A stretch of DNA of 64,000 bases from the NCBI GenBank assembly GCA_022009935.1, contig CP091731.1, forward strand, positions 1,178,001-1,242,000. Direction: 5' to 3'. Numbering within the stretch: position 1 is the first letter of the stretch; each line of letters opens with the position of its first letter. Below are positions 31,467 to 43,700 of this stretch, piece after piece. This stretch comes from Candidatus Melainabacteria bacterium (GTDB lineage: Bacteria; Cyanobacteriota; Vampirovibrionia; Gastranaerophilales; Gastranaerophilaceae). The position numbers were made by a program, and so were the translations under genes. The notes below the pieces were generated by a model. The model had not been told where the DNA came from. It saw only the letters and a list, made by a program, of their open reading frames with translations, and made no database searches.

Positions 31467-33068
31467 TTACTTAATAATTTCGTGTCTTCCATCCGCATAA
31501 ACCCCTTACTTTATGCCCGTACTTATCCATCATTACCCTACCTTCTTTTGGGATGTTATTAAGATGGGGGTTAGTTTTTCCGCCTTTGGTCTGCAATAAC
31601 TTTATTACATAGGTTAGCCGCTTGTTGTTGGGTTAATTGTTTACCTGTTTTATTTTCATATTGTTGGGCATATTTTGAAAAATCCAATAGCATGTTTGTT
31701 ATTGCGTTTTGTTGATTTTCTTTTCCGGCGTACGCTTTATGAGCAAAATTGTATATAGCTAAATATGACCGGTGTGTAGGGTCATTGCCTGCTATTTCAC
31801 CTTGTGGCATGCCAAATATGTTTTTGCCCATTTTTCTTAATTTTTTAATTCTGGGCTCCGATAATTTACTCATATAGCCTTGATACTGTTGTGGAGTTAG
31901 ATACTGTTTACATGACTCAACTTTATTTTGAAAAGCAAGGATATCTTTTAATTCCGCTTCTGGGTCTACCTTACCTTTTTTTAAAAGGCTTTCGAAGCCT
32001 TTATTTAAGGTTTCTAAAGCTTGTCTATTTTTTTGGCTATATTCTTGTTTTGTACGGATTTTTTCACTTTTAACACCTGCATTAGTTATAGATGTTGTAG
32101 GTGTACCACCCAAGGCTTTTATTTTCTCATTATCCGCTATAGATTGTGTAACTGTGTACTCCCCCACTTGCAGCCTTAATTACAGCATTTTGTTTAATGT
32201 CAAAAATTCGAAACATATTATCCATTCTTTCTTGTTTTTCTTTGGCCTTAATTACGCCGTTTGCCATATTGTGGAATTTATGTTTTGTTTCGGATCCATA
32301 TACATATCGAGAGCCCCTGTATCAAGAACCGCTTTAGCTTGGTTACACTCACCCCTATCTATCATTCCAAGAATATAAGCAGAAGCCATACTTCTTTTAG
32401 CTTTACCTAATTCTTCAGGCCTTTTTACCATAAACAAAATTGACATAATTTTTAAACACCTCTGTATTTTCGTCTTTACCATTTCTATCCCAGTTCTTCT
32501 CTGTACTGTCCATAACATCAATTAGTTCTTGTACGCGATTCCAATCACTGGAGCTTGAAGCAACGGTATACATCTGGTTAAAAATATTTTGTATTTTATT
32601 GCTTGCATTGGCTGTGTCTTGTGCAAGTTTCCACGAGTTGACCTCATTCATTTTTCCACGAAAACTATTTGTAAGAACACCAACCATTTTTTCTTTAACA
32701 GCAAGGTTATCTTCACTTTCAATTGCTTGTCTGATAGTCGCCTGCCCGGATAGCCTTATAACTTCCATTCCGCTTTCCGGATCATTGATATACTCTTCTT
32801 TTGTCTTATCAATCATGCCCCATAAATCAGACTCAACAGCCATTGATTTCTCATAAGCACTTAATGTGTGATTTATATCTTCCAACTTGGCTTTATTTTT
32901 TTGGGCTTCTTGCTTCTTTGCAACATAAATATTAAGCATTTGACTTTGTAATTGATCTACATTTTTACCCAAACTTTGTGCTAGCTCCACATTTGATGTG
33001 TCAATGTTTGGCATAATTCCTAAAGAACTTGCTAATTTATCTTGCACATACGGATTAACTTTTGCCAT
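31467..33068 (-). CDS. Internal virion protein, gp15-like
   Basis: About 534 residues over three breaks. Mostly alpha-helical: NVDQLQSQMLNIYVAKKQEA, DLWGMIDKTKEEYINDP, QNAITNMLLDFSKYAQQYENKTG. The end (VYADGRHEIIK) is recovered in another frame and places the stop at 31467. In T7-like phages the second internal core protein has this size, helical nature and position, between gp14-like and gp16-like genes. The match is by context, not by a strong motif. Confidence 0.55.
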
Positions 33069-33080
33069 ATCTTATTTTCC

Positions 33081-33623
33081 TTATAATTTTGGTAAATTAC
33101 CTGCGTATCCACCTGAAATACTCGGAATCCACCCCGTCATCACCCATTCAGAGTTTGCTGATTCTGCACTATTTTTTCCACTATTGTTTTTTGTATATGT
33201 AGCCATACCTGTGGATGATATCTTAGAAATCGCGCCGGCCATACCGCCTAATAACGCAGAACGCCCACTATTAAAAGATGAATTGGCGTCAGTTGTATAT
33301 TTCCATACTTGCGCTTGTCCTTGTCTTTTCAATGCATCAACTTCTTGTTGACCAAGTGTGTATGTTTCGTATAAAACTTCAAGGGGTGACCCGGCATTTG
33401 TATTTAAACCGTTTTTAGACATAGCCATAACTTGACGTGCCGCAGCTTTGTCTATTTCTCTTTGTTTTTGTCTTACCACGTATGCATTTTCTTGTTGCGC
33501 GATTTGGGCTTGTTTCATCAAGTTTATAGCCTGTTCGGTATGAGCCGAATTTTGTTGTACCCCTTGATATATAGACATACCCGCTGATAATGCTGTAAAA
33601 GCTACTAATGCACCGGTTGCCAT
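33081..33623 (-). CDS. Internal virion protein, gp14-like
   Basis: 180 residues, intact. A hydrophobic N-terminus (GALVAFTALSAGMSIYQG) is followed by a helical stretch with QAQIAQQENAYVVRQKQREIDKAA, a MSKNGLNTNAGSPLEVLYET segment and glycine-rich end. This is the typical layout of the T7 gp14 internal virion protein, which forms the outer-membrane part of the DNA ejection channel. It abuts the GNAT-like gene upstream with no gap. Confidence 0.65.
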   Translation of the reverse strand: MATGALVAFTALSAGMSIYQGVQQNSAHTEQAINLMKQAQIAQQENAYVVRQKQREIDKAAARQVMAMSKNGLNTNAGSPLEVLYETYTLGQQEVDALKRQGQAQVWKYTTDANSSFNSGRSALLGGMAGAISKISSTGMATYTKNNSGKNSAESANSEWVMTGWIPSISGGYAGNLPKL

Positions 33624-34069
33624 TTATACCCCCTCCTTAGTTATAGCCCACATCACAAAATCATTACCCTCGGAATCATATTTTTTGAACGTACCTTCTT
33701 TTTCAAAACCTAAAAACTTATTAAAACGACTGTGTAAATCATCTTTTAATGCTCTAAGTTGTATTCTATGAAAGGTATTAAAAGCACCAGATGAAAGGAC
33801 TTTTTTTAAGCATCTGGCAAATGCGTGCGGATATTTTGAAATATATTTAGACGGTAATATATAAACCTCACAAACGCCTTGCCACAAAACCATAAACCCC
33901 ATAACCGCAAGTATTCTGCCATCATTTATTATTGTAGCTGCATTTTGCTATCTTCCCATTGCTTTACAGCAGCTGAGAACTGGGGCATAGAACAAACAGT
34001 TTTATTCTCATAATCCCTTACATCCATACATTCTACATGTTCTGCTTTAAAGGGGATAACCTTAATCAT
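33624..34069 (-). CDS. GNAT-like phage protein
   Basis: About 148 residues across one break near 33950. ATIINDGRILAVMGFMVLWQG, YPHAFARCLKKVL and FHRIQLRALKDDL with NKFLGFEKEGTFKKY follow the acetyl-CoA-binding N-acyltransferase pattern seen in podovirus proteins between tail tube and internal core genes (gp13 position). No catalytic role can be shown. The start codon overlaps the stop of tail tubular protein B, indicating translational coupling. Confidence 0.6.
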
Positions 34070-36437
34070 CAACCACCTCCATATATACATCTATTGCTTG
34101 GATAGTACACGGCAAAGGTGAGTCCTGAACAATGTAACAGTGTTTTCTCCATGCCGTTTTATCATCGAAAACTTTTTCTTTTGGCCACTAAATAACGGAC
34201 TTGGTCTATTGAGCCTACTATTTACATCCCTAAAGTCCAATTTTGTAAGTCTATACAAGTTTGTACCAAACTTAACACCTAATGAATTTAAAAACTCAAA
34301 AATAACTTTATACACGTTACGGGCTTTGTTTTTTGTGCACTGCCGGAGGTACCGCCAATATTCAAATTTGTAGTTTTTATCAGCCCTCGATATTTATAAC
34401 CTACATGTATAACATCCGCTTGGGCGGTTAAAGATATTTCACCATTATGAACAACGCAATCGGTATGAACCGCACCGTCTGTTACAACGCTTACTGTTTC
34501 ACCCTCTAAGTGTTCAAGACCACTAATGTGGTCAGTTGTTAAAGCCCAAAGCCCAGGTGTGAGTGTATCCGTATCAAAATCTTTAAATAATTTACATTTG
34601 ACATTTTTGAGTCTATTAATTCAACTATTGCCATTCTACCGCTGCCGTATCCTTTTTCGTGAATACGCCAAATTTGTCTGTTCAAGTCATTTGATGTAAA
34701 AATATCTTTATCGGATGTTACTGTTAAAAGCTCTTCGTCCTCGTGTTCGATTATAGTTAATGTAGTATTAGCATTTGCCCCGATATCCGCACCGTCATAC
34801 ATCATACTACAATCTAAATGGCACTCTAATTTTTGACGTTCAAACATATCATTATTATAGTGCTCTAGGTCTTTCGCTTCGTTTTCGCAATCTGTATAAA
34901 AATCCTCTTTCGATAAAAATTCTTCAAAATCCGCAGAAAATTCTACATATCGTTTTATCTTACCGTTTATTAACCGCTCTACAATTAACCACGTTTGGTC
35001 GAATTTATCCACCCTGGGCATAATGCCAACGCTTAAAACTTTTACTTTTTTCCCACCTATAATTGTTCTATGCCATGTTGCTACATCTTCGGTTTCATGA
35101 TACGTCAAACCAATAAGTGTACCGTTTTTCTTGGGTATCCAAATAATATCGAGTATACCGGATTGAAAGGCCATCTCTAAGCAACCGCCGGATGTAATTC
35201 TATCCGCGATTAGATTTTTATCAACCGACTTATAAGAGTCGTATACCAAATCATACTCAAGACATCTAAATATTAAAGAGCCTTTTTGTAAATAGAATAG
35301 TAAATTTCCTTTAGGTATGGGTTTTGCTTTTGCACAGCCGTAAGAATCGATAGGCCTGGCAATAGGTAATGTTTCAGCACTAAAAGCGCTGTCATATCCG
35401 TCTGAACTTGTAATACGGATTAGTCCGCTTTCTGTTCCAACGAGAAAATACCTATTATTTACAGCAAGCCACTTAACAACAATAACCTTACCGTTAGCCG
35501 GTGCGAGATACATTTTTATCGCATCATTAGCTAAAGGTCCCTGTCGTAAAGTCATCATATCGGGTATTACCGGTTTTTGAGTCCGAACCACGGCTCATTA
35601 AAAGCAGGTCGGGTTCTTCTTCAAAACCGCCGAATATCAGTCTACCGTTCCCATCAAACGCAACGGCGCCGGGATACTTGCCGGGGTCAGTCATATGTAA
35701 TCGCTTGTACGTTCATACGTTTTAAAAGTCCACGACGTGTGCGAACTTCGCGTTAACTTTCTTGGTGGGTACTTTTGATGTACCATAATCATGGTATCTG
35801 TATTTTGTGTATATTGTATTTCATTGAGGTACTCTAATACCCCCTCATCAGTCTTACCCTCTATATCTGTATAAGGGTTTTCAACTTCTACGATCTTTGA
35901 AACGGTACCGCCGGAAGAATATCCAAGCCCGGTAGTGTCAATTGGGCTTTCCTCGTCGTTATACAAAGCAAAAGTATTGCTTGTTACGTTCTTAACCACA
36001 AAAGACTTTCCATTAAGGCTTTTCATTGTTCCGATAACACCATTTATAAAAACTTCATTACCATTTGCTAAGCCATGCCCTGCTAATGTAACTACCGCAG
36101 GATTGGCTGCGGTTATACTTGTAATTGTCTTGTCTTTTTACTTCTTCAACAATAACACCATTATCTTTATAAAATCTAAACCAACCGGGGTAACTTCAAT
36201 TAGATACGCTTGTTTGTCGGAAAACTGAAATGGTATAAATCTAGCTACGGCATTACGTCTGGTAGGATTACAAAATTTAGTACCTGTACGATATTTAATT
36301 GGTCTGACTGTTTCCGGCAGAAAATTTTCTATACGTTCACAACCATTAGAATAAACCTTGATGTCACCTCTAGCAGCAACTGAAACACTAAGTTCACCAC
36401 CTGCAAAATTTCTTTTTGTATCATTAACTAGAGGCAT
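34062..36437 (-). CDS. Tail tubular protein B (gp12-like nozzle)
   Basis: About 792 residues, near the T7 gp12 length, over four or more breaks. The N-terminus NDTKRNFAGGELSVSVAARGD, then CERIENFLPETVRPIKYRTGTKF, is the family signature (phage stabilisation/nozzle protein). The middle has FQFSDKQAYLIEVT and a beta-propeller-like series including VKWLAVNNRYFLVGTESGLIRI. The end is recovered in another frame (CTIQAIDVYMEVVDD). It starts inside the end of the gp11-like gene. Together with TubA it forms the short tail. Confidence 0.8.
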
Positions 36438-37081
36438 CTTCATCCTCCGATACAAATTTCACCGGACGTGTCATAAAGTCCCTATTTATAGAGAACCCTT
36501 GTCTTGCTCTTCTGTATTTTGAGTATTGAATACGTATAGGCGGTTGCTCTTGTCCGTCAATAGAAATAATTTTAGCTTCTTCAATTTCTATTAACTTGTA
36601 TAATCGTTCTACAACAGTCTGCTTGTTAGTAAATCTAAAAGCCATGTTTGCAGCAAGATATAAAGTTAATAATTGTTTAAACCCATCATCATAAGCCGTT
36701 ACATCTCTAATAAGTCTTATATACTCAAAACTAATCGAATCCCCATAACCGTTAAGAAAAATATAACCGCCAGCCAGTTTATAATCTATAATGTTAAGTG
36801 CCCTATTACCATTAATAGAAACAAGTCGCACGAAATCGGATGGTAATTTAAAGGCATCAGAATACTCATAATATTTAACGACTAAGTCCTTTGGTAACTC
36901 CGTACACCAAACAGCAAAATTCCACATATACCTACGTAGTAAAAAAACCGAGTGTATCACCATACCACCTTGCACAAATCTTTTCATTATCTGTCGTCGG
37001 TGTTTCAATATTTCCTATATCAGCGACTTGTCCTAACAAGTCTAACGCTTTATTACAGATGTCCACCGGTGTTTTTGACAT
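36424..37081 (-). CDS. Tail tubular protein A (gp11-like gatekeeper)
   Basis: About 219 residues across one break near 36950. The N-terminus (SKTPVDICNKALDLLGQVADIGNIETPTTDNEKICARWYGDT) and WNFAVWCTELPK (usually PWxFA) are typical, followed by FKLPSDFVRLVSIN and LLTLYLAANMAFRFTNKQ. In T7 it forms the ring under the portal. It precedes TubB with a 14-base overlap, the conserved order. Confidence 0.8.
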
Positions 37082-37161
37082 ATACCTACCTATTTACAAA
37101 TAGGGCGTGGATTACACGCCCATTTCATATATTATCTATACTTCTTTAAGTTTTAACGCGA

Positions 37162-37661
37162 TTATCCTTGAACAAATGTTGCTATTACAACAGCCTTTCC
37201 GGCCGTTGTTGCAGCACTATTTGCAGTAAGGCAAACATCATATCCTGTATCTTTTTTGTTTCTTGAATGCCCCGCTAACTCATATATTCGTTTGCCTACA
37301 TTATCAAGAGATAAAGACTTCAAACCGTTGAGGGGTGATGTAATACCTGTGGCAGTTGCAAGGGTTAAACCATCAGCCAGAATATCCGCATCTAATGCCT
37401 TCCCCTTAACTCCCTCTTCATATAAACCTATATCACAATCAGCAGCTCCTGTAACAGCACTACAAAGAACTTTAATATCCAACGGTATCATATTTGCACC
37501 GATTCTAAAAAGTCTATATACCGCACCTGCTCCATGTGACGGGTCTATTGCTATTGTTTGAAGCTTATGTGAACAACTTTATTACCGCTAACATTTACGG
37601 CTTCCGTAGCCTTACCTGCCGATAACTCCTCATTTGCGTAATTATCATAAATATCAGTCAT
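37162..37661 (-). CDS. Virion protein, possible head decoration or fibre
   Basis: About 166 residues across one break near 37560. IAIDPSHGAGAVYRLFRIGANMIPLDIKVLCSA, CDIGLYEEGVKGKAL and SAATTAGKAVVIATFVQG suggest a compact beta-rich protein. It lies between the capsid gene and tail tubular A, where podoviruses often keep a capsid decoration or head-tail protein. No firm family. Confidence 0.5.
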
Positions 37662-37702
37662 TTTTTAATATCTCCTATGCCTTTATTTAAAACTAAAGCG
37701 AC

Positions 37703-38592
37703 TTAAACAGCCGCAGTAGTTTTGACCTTTTGTACCAAACAGCCCTCTGTACGAACAGCACCCATTTCAACAATCATTTGAATCTGGTCTGTTTCATAGT
37801 AATCCGGTCTATTATCAACCGACATCTTAGGCGATAGGCTTACACCAACCACAATCCCTCTCGTAGAGGCGGCGATACATTCTCTATTACCGGAACTATC
37901 CACTTTAAGCATTGGCTTTTTAGCCTTACCTGCATACTTGATAATATCAAAACCTAGCGCATTTTGAATTTCACCTTTATCAATTACATACTGTCTTGAA
38001 TAATCACCGCTAATTAACTTAGTTTCATTCATCATGTCTGTGTGTTCATCACCTGCAATGCCCAAGAAAAATTTTTCTGGCATGTCATTACCAACATCAG
38101 CATCTATAAAGTTTTGCTTAATTTCGAGTAATTTTTCATAAGTTAAACCCGAGGTCGCATCCACTGTTAAAACACCGTCTTCTGCGGCAGTAAGTTTCTT
38201 ATCAAACTCACGACCTACCCAAACATCGGCAAAGGCAGCCTCTAAACATAAACGGTCAAAACGTCTCTCAACACCCATTACGATTGCTTGCGCATATTTT
38301 GAGTGTGGGTCAGTAAGCATACCTCTTACATCCGAACTATCAACAGGGATGGTAACTTCAAATCTTCGGCGACTGATTTTACGTCTATAATGTTCAACAT
38401 CTGTAAATTGGACCGGTTGAATTCGACCTAAAATTTCTCTAGCTTCAACAGTACCAACGCCGTCATAAGTTGCTACATCCCCTTTAATTGGAATAACATT
38501 AACATACGGTCTTAATCAGCCTTAATCTGTTGCGATTGCTGATGACAGATATCGGTAAATTGCGTTATTAACGCTTCATCTACTCTACTCAT
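37703..38592 (-). CDS. Major capsid protein
   Basis: About 296 residues over one or two breaks. N-terminus SRVDEALITQFTDICHQQSQQ, then VTIPVDSSDVRGMLTDPHSKYAQAI, FDRLCLEAAFADVWVG and an end VQKVKTTAAV. This is the pattern I recall for HK97-fold capsid proteins of gut podoviruses (DxRGMLTDP). It follows the scaffold gene and has its own copy of the TTGTCGAACACAA motif 22 bases before the ATG, fitting a gene needing high expression. Confidence 0.8.
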
Positions 38593-38614
38593 TTTTTAAT
38601 TTCCTCATTATAAT

Positions 38615-38627
38615 TTGTGTTCGACAA
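38615..38627 (-). promoter_or_regulatory. Dispersed motif copy a, upstream of the capsid gene
   Basis: TTGTCGAACACAA on the minus strand, exact, 22 bases before the capsid ATG. The rest of the 38593-38829 spacer has a TATAAT (minus strand, near 38657) and small hairpins (AATACT/AGTATT, CGGTTT/AAGCCG), consistent with a promoter region for the capsid gene. Confidence 0.65.
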
Positions 38628-38829
38628 TCGGCAACGCTACCCATTAACGGACGAAACCTATAAATTATACGGCTTATTAAACCGAATACTTTAGTATTAT
38701 CATGGGGCCCTTAAAACAGGCTACCCTTACAACCTAATTATTTAACTTTTTTTCAAGTACGTCAAGTATTTGTAAAATTATTCAAAGTTTCATTGATTAG
38801 GCTTTATAAGCGTAAATAGAGATAAAAAT

Positions 38830-39749
38830 TTATTTTTTATTTTTTGATAATGCCCCATAAAGGTCATTTACTTTTTGTTGTTGTGCTGCATAGCCTTTAT
38901 CAAATTGGCTCATTTGTGATAGTTTTGCTAGTTCTTTTTGTGCCTCTTCTCTTAATGATTCAGGATTATTAGTATTGTTACCTTTAAGCACATCTAAATC
39001 ATCTTGCGAAATGTATTTATCTGAAACACCTTTAAGTACACTTGCCATAATAGTTAGACTCTTATTATCCATTGTAGTCATGGCCTCTTTAAGGTTTGGT
39101 GGTGTAAATTCCTGTATTAAAGACTTTGCAACATTAATAACGTTGTCACGTTCTTGTCCCCAAGTTTCTTTCGCTAAATTATCAAATTCCTCATCAGACA
39201 ATTGGGCCTGTTTTTGTTGAGCCGCGTATTGTTCCATTACGTCTTTATGAGCCTCTGTCATAATTTGGTCATATCGAGAATTAATAATTTTTGCCTGTTG
39301 TGGGGTTAGACCAGCATCGTAAAACATCTGCTTAACTTTACCCTGTATTTCATCATTATGCAAGTTTTTAACGTTATCTGGTAAATCTGAATTATCAAGA
39401 ACATAATCGTCTGTAGATTTAATCCCAACTCTATCCCTATAATCGTTCCAGTCCTGTTCAGTTGCACCCTCACCCGGTACAAATGATTTTTTCCAATTAA
39501 GGACTCCATGTTATCAATTTTTTCAAACATCTTTTCTGGTGTTGTCAATTCTTGCATAAAGCCTTTATCAGCATAGTTCTTACCGTAAGTTGACTTAAAT
39601 TCTTCAAAATTAAAATCAGCATTACCACCTTGTAAATTACTCTGTCCGCCTGTACTGTCCCCAGTTCCACCAGCTCCGCCCTGTAGATCGCCTTGCCCGT
39701 CGCCCACTAAATAACATGGATCAATTCCGTTAAGTCTAAATTTTTTCAT
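38830..39749 (-). CDS. Scaffold protein
   Basis: About 306 residues across breaks near 39360 and 39490. Glycine/glutamine-rich acidic head (GDGQGDLQGGAGGTGDST), then FNFEEFKSTYGKNYADKGFM, and a helical body (LTPQQAKIINSRYDQI, AQLSDEEFDNLAKETWG, LREEAQKELAKLSQM). Acidic, helical, just upstream of the capsid gene: the standard profile of a scaffolding protein. Confidence 0.72.
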
Positions 39750-39754
39750 TGTCT

Positions 39755-40052
39755 TTATTCCTCCATTTTCTCAATTTCGTTTACAAAATCAGGGCTTAAT
39801 AAACGTCGTATAGCATAGTATACGTCCTTACGTGCTTCATTATAAACCACACCCACAGTATTAATCTCACATGTTGTCGGGTTCATTATCATACTTGTTT
39901 TTCCATACCCGCTATAGTCCATAATCCAACGTAGGACTTTCTTGCCCTCCGGGGTTTTTCGCTACTGCGTCAAAATTTGCCCTTAACTCGGCTCTTAACT
40001 TTTTCGCAATTTCCTCCGCACTTTGCTTACTTGTCGTTTTTCCCTCTGTCAT
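39755..40052 (-). CDS. Bbp19-like small phage protein
   Basis: About 98 residues across one break near 39950. N-terminal helix KQSAEEIAKKLRAELRANFD, then KKVLRWIMDYSGY and YNEARKDVYYAIRRLLSP. The last blocks resemble the Bordetella phage Bbp19 family, which often lies between portal and scaffold genes. Start codon overlaps the portal stop by one base. Confidence 0.5.
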
Positions 40053-41767
40053 TATGCCACCTCCTGTTTTTGCATAGCATTCATTTGAGCAACGTTGCGC
40101 CCTATTTCGCTTTGTTGTCTTGCTTGTTCCATTTTAGCTATCTCTTCTTGTTGTTTAGCTCTTGCATCTCTAATTTTCTTAACAGTATCGCTATCCTTAA
40201 TAAGTTCCATAGGTGCTCCGCTCAATTTCGCAACACGAGCTATCAACTTATCAAAGTCGATATTGTCGATAATTTCCGGACTTGCAGGAGCAACTTGTAC
40301 CGCAAAGTTAGCCGTTTCAATTATGCCTCTAAGTTCCTCTGATTGCATTGTCCTTTTTGCAGGTGATAGATATGTTATTTCATAAAAATCCTCACCGTTT
40401 ATCATTCTTTGGGCAAGGGCTTCCGGTATGTAAACAGGTTGAGCACCGCGCTTAAGCTGCTCAATTTCCTCTTGGCTTCCAGATAATACACCTAAGCGAC
40501 CACGTTTTAAAAGAATATTAAAAGTCCGTTCAATCATTGGTGTAATAACTTCATTTTCTTGTCTGGCATAAAAAGCACCTAAAGATTGTCCGCGTAATGC
40601 ATTTCTTAATTGCGCTTCACCTAATGTCATACGAGTTTCATTGTTAAAATCTAAAAGTCTATCTAAGTAAAAATGATTATTAATTGTTTCCTTTAATGTA
40701 TCAATATGGGTGTAAGAACTTTGTAATTCTCCTACTGTATAAAGTGGTTCTATAGGTTTCCCTACATTGAGTCTTCCCGTAACAGAAAAAACGTTTAATG
40801 CTCCAGCACTTGTATCTATTGTTCCGGCACCCAACGCCCCATCATCATACAAAGCCAATGGTGGGTCAAGCTGTTTTTCAGTAGCAATGGATATAGCCTC
40901 GCGTACTGCGTTAATCTCAAGGATGTCAGCCATTGCAACCATAGCAGGTGACCGTCCGTAAATTTCCCCGGGAACTTTAGAAAATCGCCCCATAAATACT
41001 GGCATTTCTTCCATCCCGCTTTCTTTTAAAATCTTACGTGTTTCTATCTCAATATGAATAGAGGCTATAGGCATATCTTTTACACCCTTTTTGCTTTTGT
41101 CTCTTTCCAAACGTGGCTCAATAACGTGCAAGATCTTTATATTATTTTCAATATCACCATTGTCAAAATCTTTTCGGGCTTTGGCCGATAAGTTTTCATA
41201 TCCGTAAACCTTTACCGCGTTTCTTACAGACATGGATATTTCTGAAAAAATAGTATCTATATTCCCATCAGGGCTTTCATCAATATATCGCCCCTTTATG
41301 CTCCAAGCTTCATATCTTACGGGAACCGCTCTATCATCTTCTTTTCTTTTACATAAATACCGCTTGTAGCAAATGACCCTTGATCTAACATGTATTCATC
41401 CAGGGCGGTTTGCAACCCGGCTTTTGTATTATCCATAACAGAATACATTTGTTGATTTACATAAGAAAAATAATTTTTAACTTCTTCCGTATCGGGTGTG
41501 TCCCAAGTTCTTCCCAAAGAAAATGTTCTATACCATTAGGCCAAATATTATTAACCATAACATTAGCCATAATACCATTTGCTCGTTGTGCGGTGTTATC
41601 ATAAATATCCCCATCAGCAAATATTCCGGAATTTGGTACACCATATCTGTCATACTTTCTATTATAAACGTATTCACTTATCAAAGAAAACAAAGACGTA
41701 AGACTTTGTTTATTATTTTTAAAACTTTAAACCTTTGAAAAATATTATTAATTCGTGATCCTGCCAT
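40052..41767 (-). CDS. Portal (head-tail connector) protein
   Basis: About 572 residues in three or four frames. Podovirus connector signatures: ERDKSKKGVKDMPIASIHIE, VPGEIYGRSPAMVAMADI, INAVREAISIATEKQLDPPL, MTLGEAQLRNALRGQSLGAF, ENEVITPMIERTFNILLKRG. The protein makes the twelve-fold ring for DNA entry. The start at 41767 (MAGSRINNIFQRF) precedes a break in a T/A-rich run near 41715. It ends with a TAATG overlap to the next gene, indicating coupling. Confidence 0.85.
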
Positions 41768-41775
41768 AATAACCC

Positions 41776-41940
41776 CTATGTTGCAAGTAGTTGTCTACGA
41801 CCAATTGAGGCATTACCAAGAATGCCGGAGGAACTGTTTGTATACAAAGCTTGTGAACGCGTAGCTCCCGTGCCTGTTTCACCGGCTTTGTCCAGACTAG
41901 CCTTCTCGCTTAAATCTTGTTGTGGTTGTTGTTGTGCCAT
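41776..41940 (-). CDS. Small phage protein upstream of portal
   Basis: 54 residues: QQQPQQDLSEKASLDKAGE, then ALYTNSSSGILGNASIGRRQL. Polar, glycine- and serine-rich. The ATG overlaps the stop of the upstream hydrophobic protein and the stop precedes the portal ATG by nine bases, so it is coupled on both sides. No family known to me. Confidence 0.6.
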   Translation of the reverse strand: MAQQQPQQDLSEKASLDKAGETGTGATRSQALYTNSSSGILGNASIGRRQLLAT

Positions 41941-42122
41941 CATTGAATTTGCTGCTTTTTAGCCCCGGAAGCTTTTCCCATTGAGTGTGCTACTGCTGCC
42001 GTGCCTGCCGCGACACCACCGACTGCCAACGCTGTAACAGCCCCACCTACAACAGCTGCCGTGCCCGCCGATGCCCCGACTGCCGACCCTATCGCTACAA
42101 ATATTGGAATTAAGGGTGCCAT
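41940..42122 (-). CDS. Small hydrophobic phage protein
   Basis: 60 residues, nearly all Ala, Gly and Val (IFVAIGSAVGASAGTAAVVGG, VGGVAAGTAAVAHSMGK), with a basic tail. Probably one or two membrane-spanning segments. Lies between terminase and portal. Could be a minor virion or head protein; function unknown. Confidence 0.6.
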   Translation of the reverse strand: MAPLIPIFVAIGSAVGASAGTAAVVGGAVTALAVGGVAAGTAAVAHSMGKASGAKKQQIQ

Positions 42123-42221
42123 ACTGAAACCTCCTCTTTACCTTTCATTCTACTATTTCTCGTTTTGTTTATCGTTTTTAATTGGCCTTTATGCGCTATA
42201 TTTGATTTTTTAAATCTTTCT

Positions 42222-43700
42222 TTAGTATACATTGGCTTTGCGTACAGGATACGCAAATGTTAATATCGCCGCATCAAACAATGTAGGAGAACGTCCTATA
42301 GCTTTTCTTATATCATCCTTTGGAACGAGTTTTATTTTTCCGTTTGATGTCTCTACTTCATGGGGGATACATACCGTATCAGCATAAAACTCGTCTGTGT
42401 CAGGAATAGATACATTACCATCCTCAAACCACTCCTTATATGAGACTGCCATTTCCGCACGTTTATTTAAAAATCTATCCGGTTCTAAAGCCCCCTCTGA
42501 AAAATCTACCGTTTGTACAATATCCCTATAACCGTTCTCCCACATACGACGTGCAATAGCATAGCCATAGCCGTTATCAATAAACGCCTTATCAACTTTC
42601 ATTGTGTCGATAAGATTTTGGCAAATTCCCGCAAATCGCATAGGATCCATTTCCCCTAAATACAATTTATAACCAGGGATAACATCACCACGTCTGAAAA
42701 CTATACCCGCATCATCTTTACCACTACCTTTAGGATCTATACCCATAATCAATGGTGCTTGTGGGTTCATAGCCATTTTGCACTTACGCGCTGCCATAGC
42801 CTTTTCAGTATTGATTAATGGATCGCCGGAAGTTTGAAAACATTCGTCAATATTTGCAGGATATTCCTGTTTAAACTTCCATTCACTTTTTAATGTTTCA
42901 ATCTTTTTTCTACGCCAATAAATCTGTTGGTCGTCTAGGTTATAGAGTTCTTTGTAGTCCTGTTCATCTGGCGTAATAACAAAATTCTCCGGTAATTCTC
43001 TTCTATATTCCGGCATAACAAACCAAGGGATAAATTCAAGCTCATAATCACCTATACCTTTTAACGCATCCATACAAGCCCTGTAAAACCAATTGCCTAT
43101 TCCATTACCGGTTGACTCGACAATAATTTCTGTTCCGGGTTCATCAGATACCGCCTGTAAGATACCCGTGTCTAAATCGTCAGTATTCTCAAAAAATGCT
43201 GCCTCTGATAAATGCAATTGATGGATTGTAAAACCACGCCCTACATCACCACTGCCCGCGGTACCTACGGCATACTCACTACCATTTTCAAACACCAATT
43301 GTCTGGAGTTATCCACTAGAACTTTAGGACGTACCGCCTCTGGACAATTTTCATGGTATCTGTCCGCCATATCAAATAGCTTATCCGTTGTTTTTGCTTG
43401 ATGTGAAAGAATAAAAGGTCATACGGTTAGGCGTACGGTTGTTTTTATGGTAAAATCTACCCGAGGTATATGTACTAACACCGCCCTGTCTTGCTTTTAG
43501 GAACAAGTAAACGAACTCTACCGATTCTACGCAACATATCTTCCGCATGGGTGTGCACACGCTTTTTGAGCCTCGTTTAGCTCAAATGGTACTAATTGAC
43601 CGGCTTTGTTTAAAACTTTCAAGCAATTTTTAGCAAAAAAAGGAAAGTCCTTTGTTAATCTCTCATTTAACCTTATAGCTGTTTGACTTAACTCGGCCAT
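42222..43700 (-). CDS. Terminase large subunit
   Basis: About 493 residues. The ATPase part has RQGGVST (Walker A variant, near residue 78) and IHQLHLSEAAFF (Walker B region), SDEPGTEIIVESTGNG (coupling motif), and the nuclease part has MGIDPKGSGKDDAG (first catalytic Asp) and KAFIDNGYGYAIARRM with further acids toward the end (PTLFDAAILTF). Three breaks in the first 120 residues. Its ATG overlaps the small-subunit stop. It cuts and packages the phage genome. Confidence 0.9.
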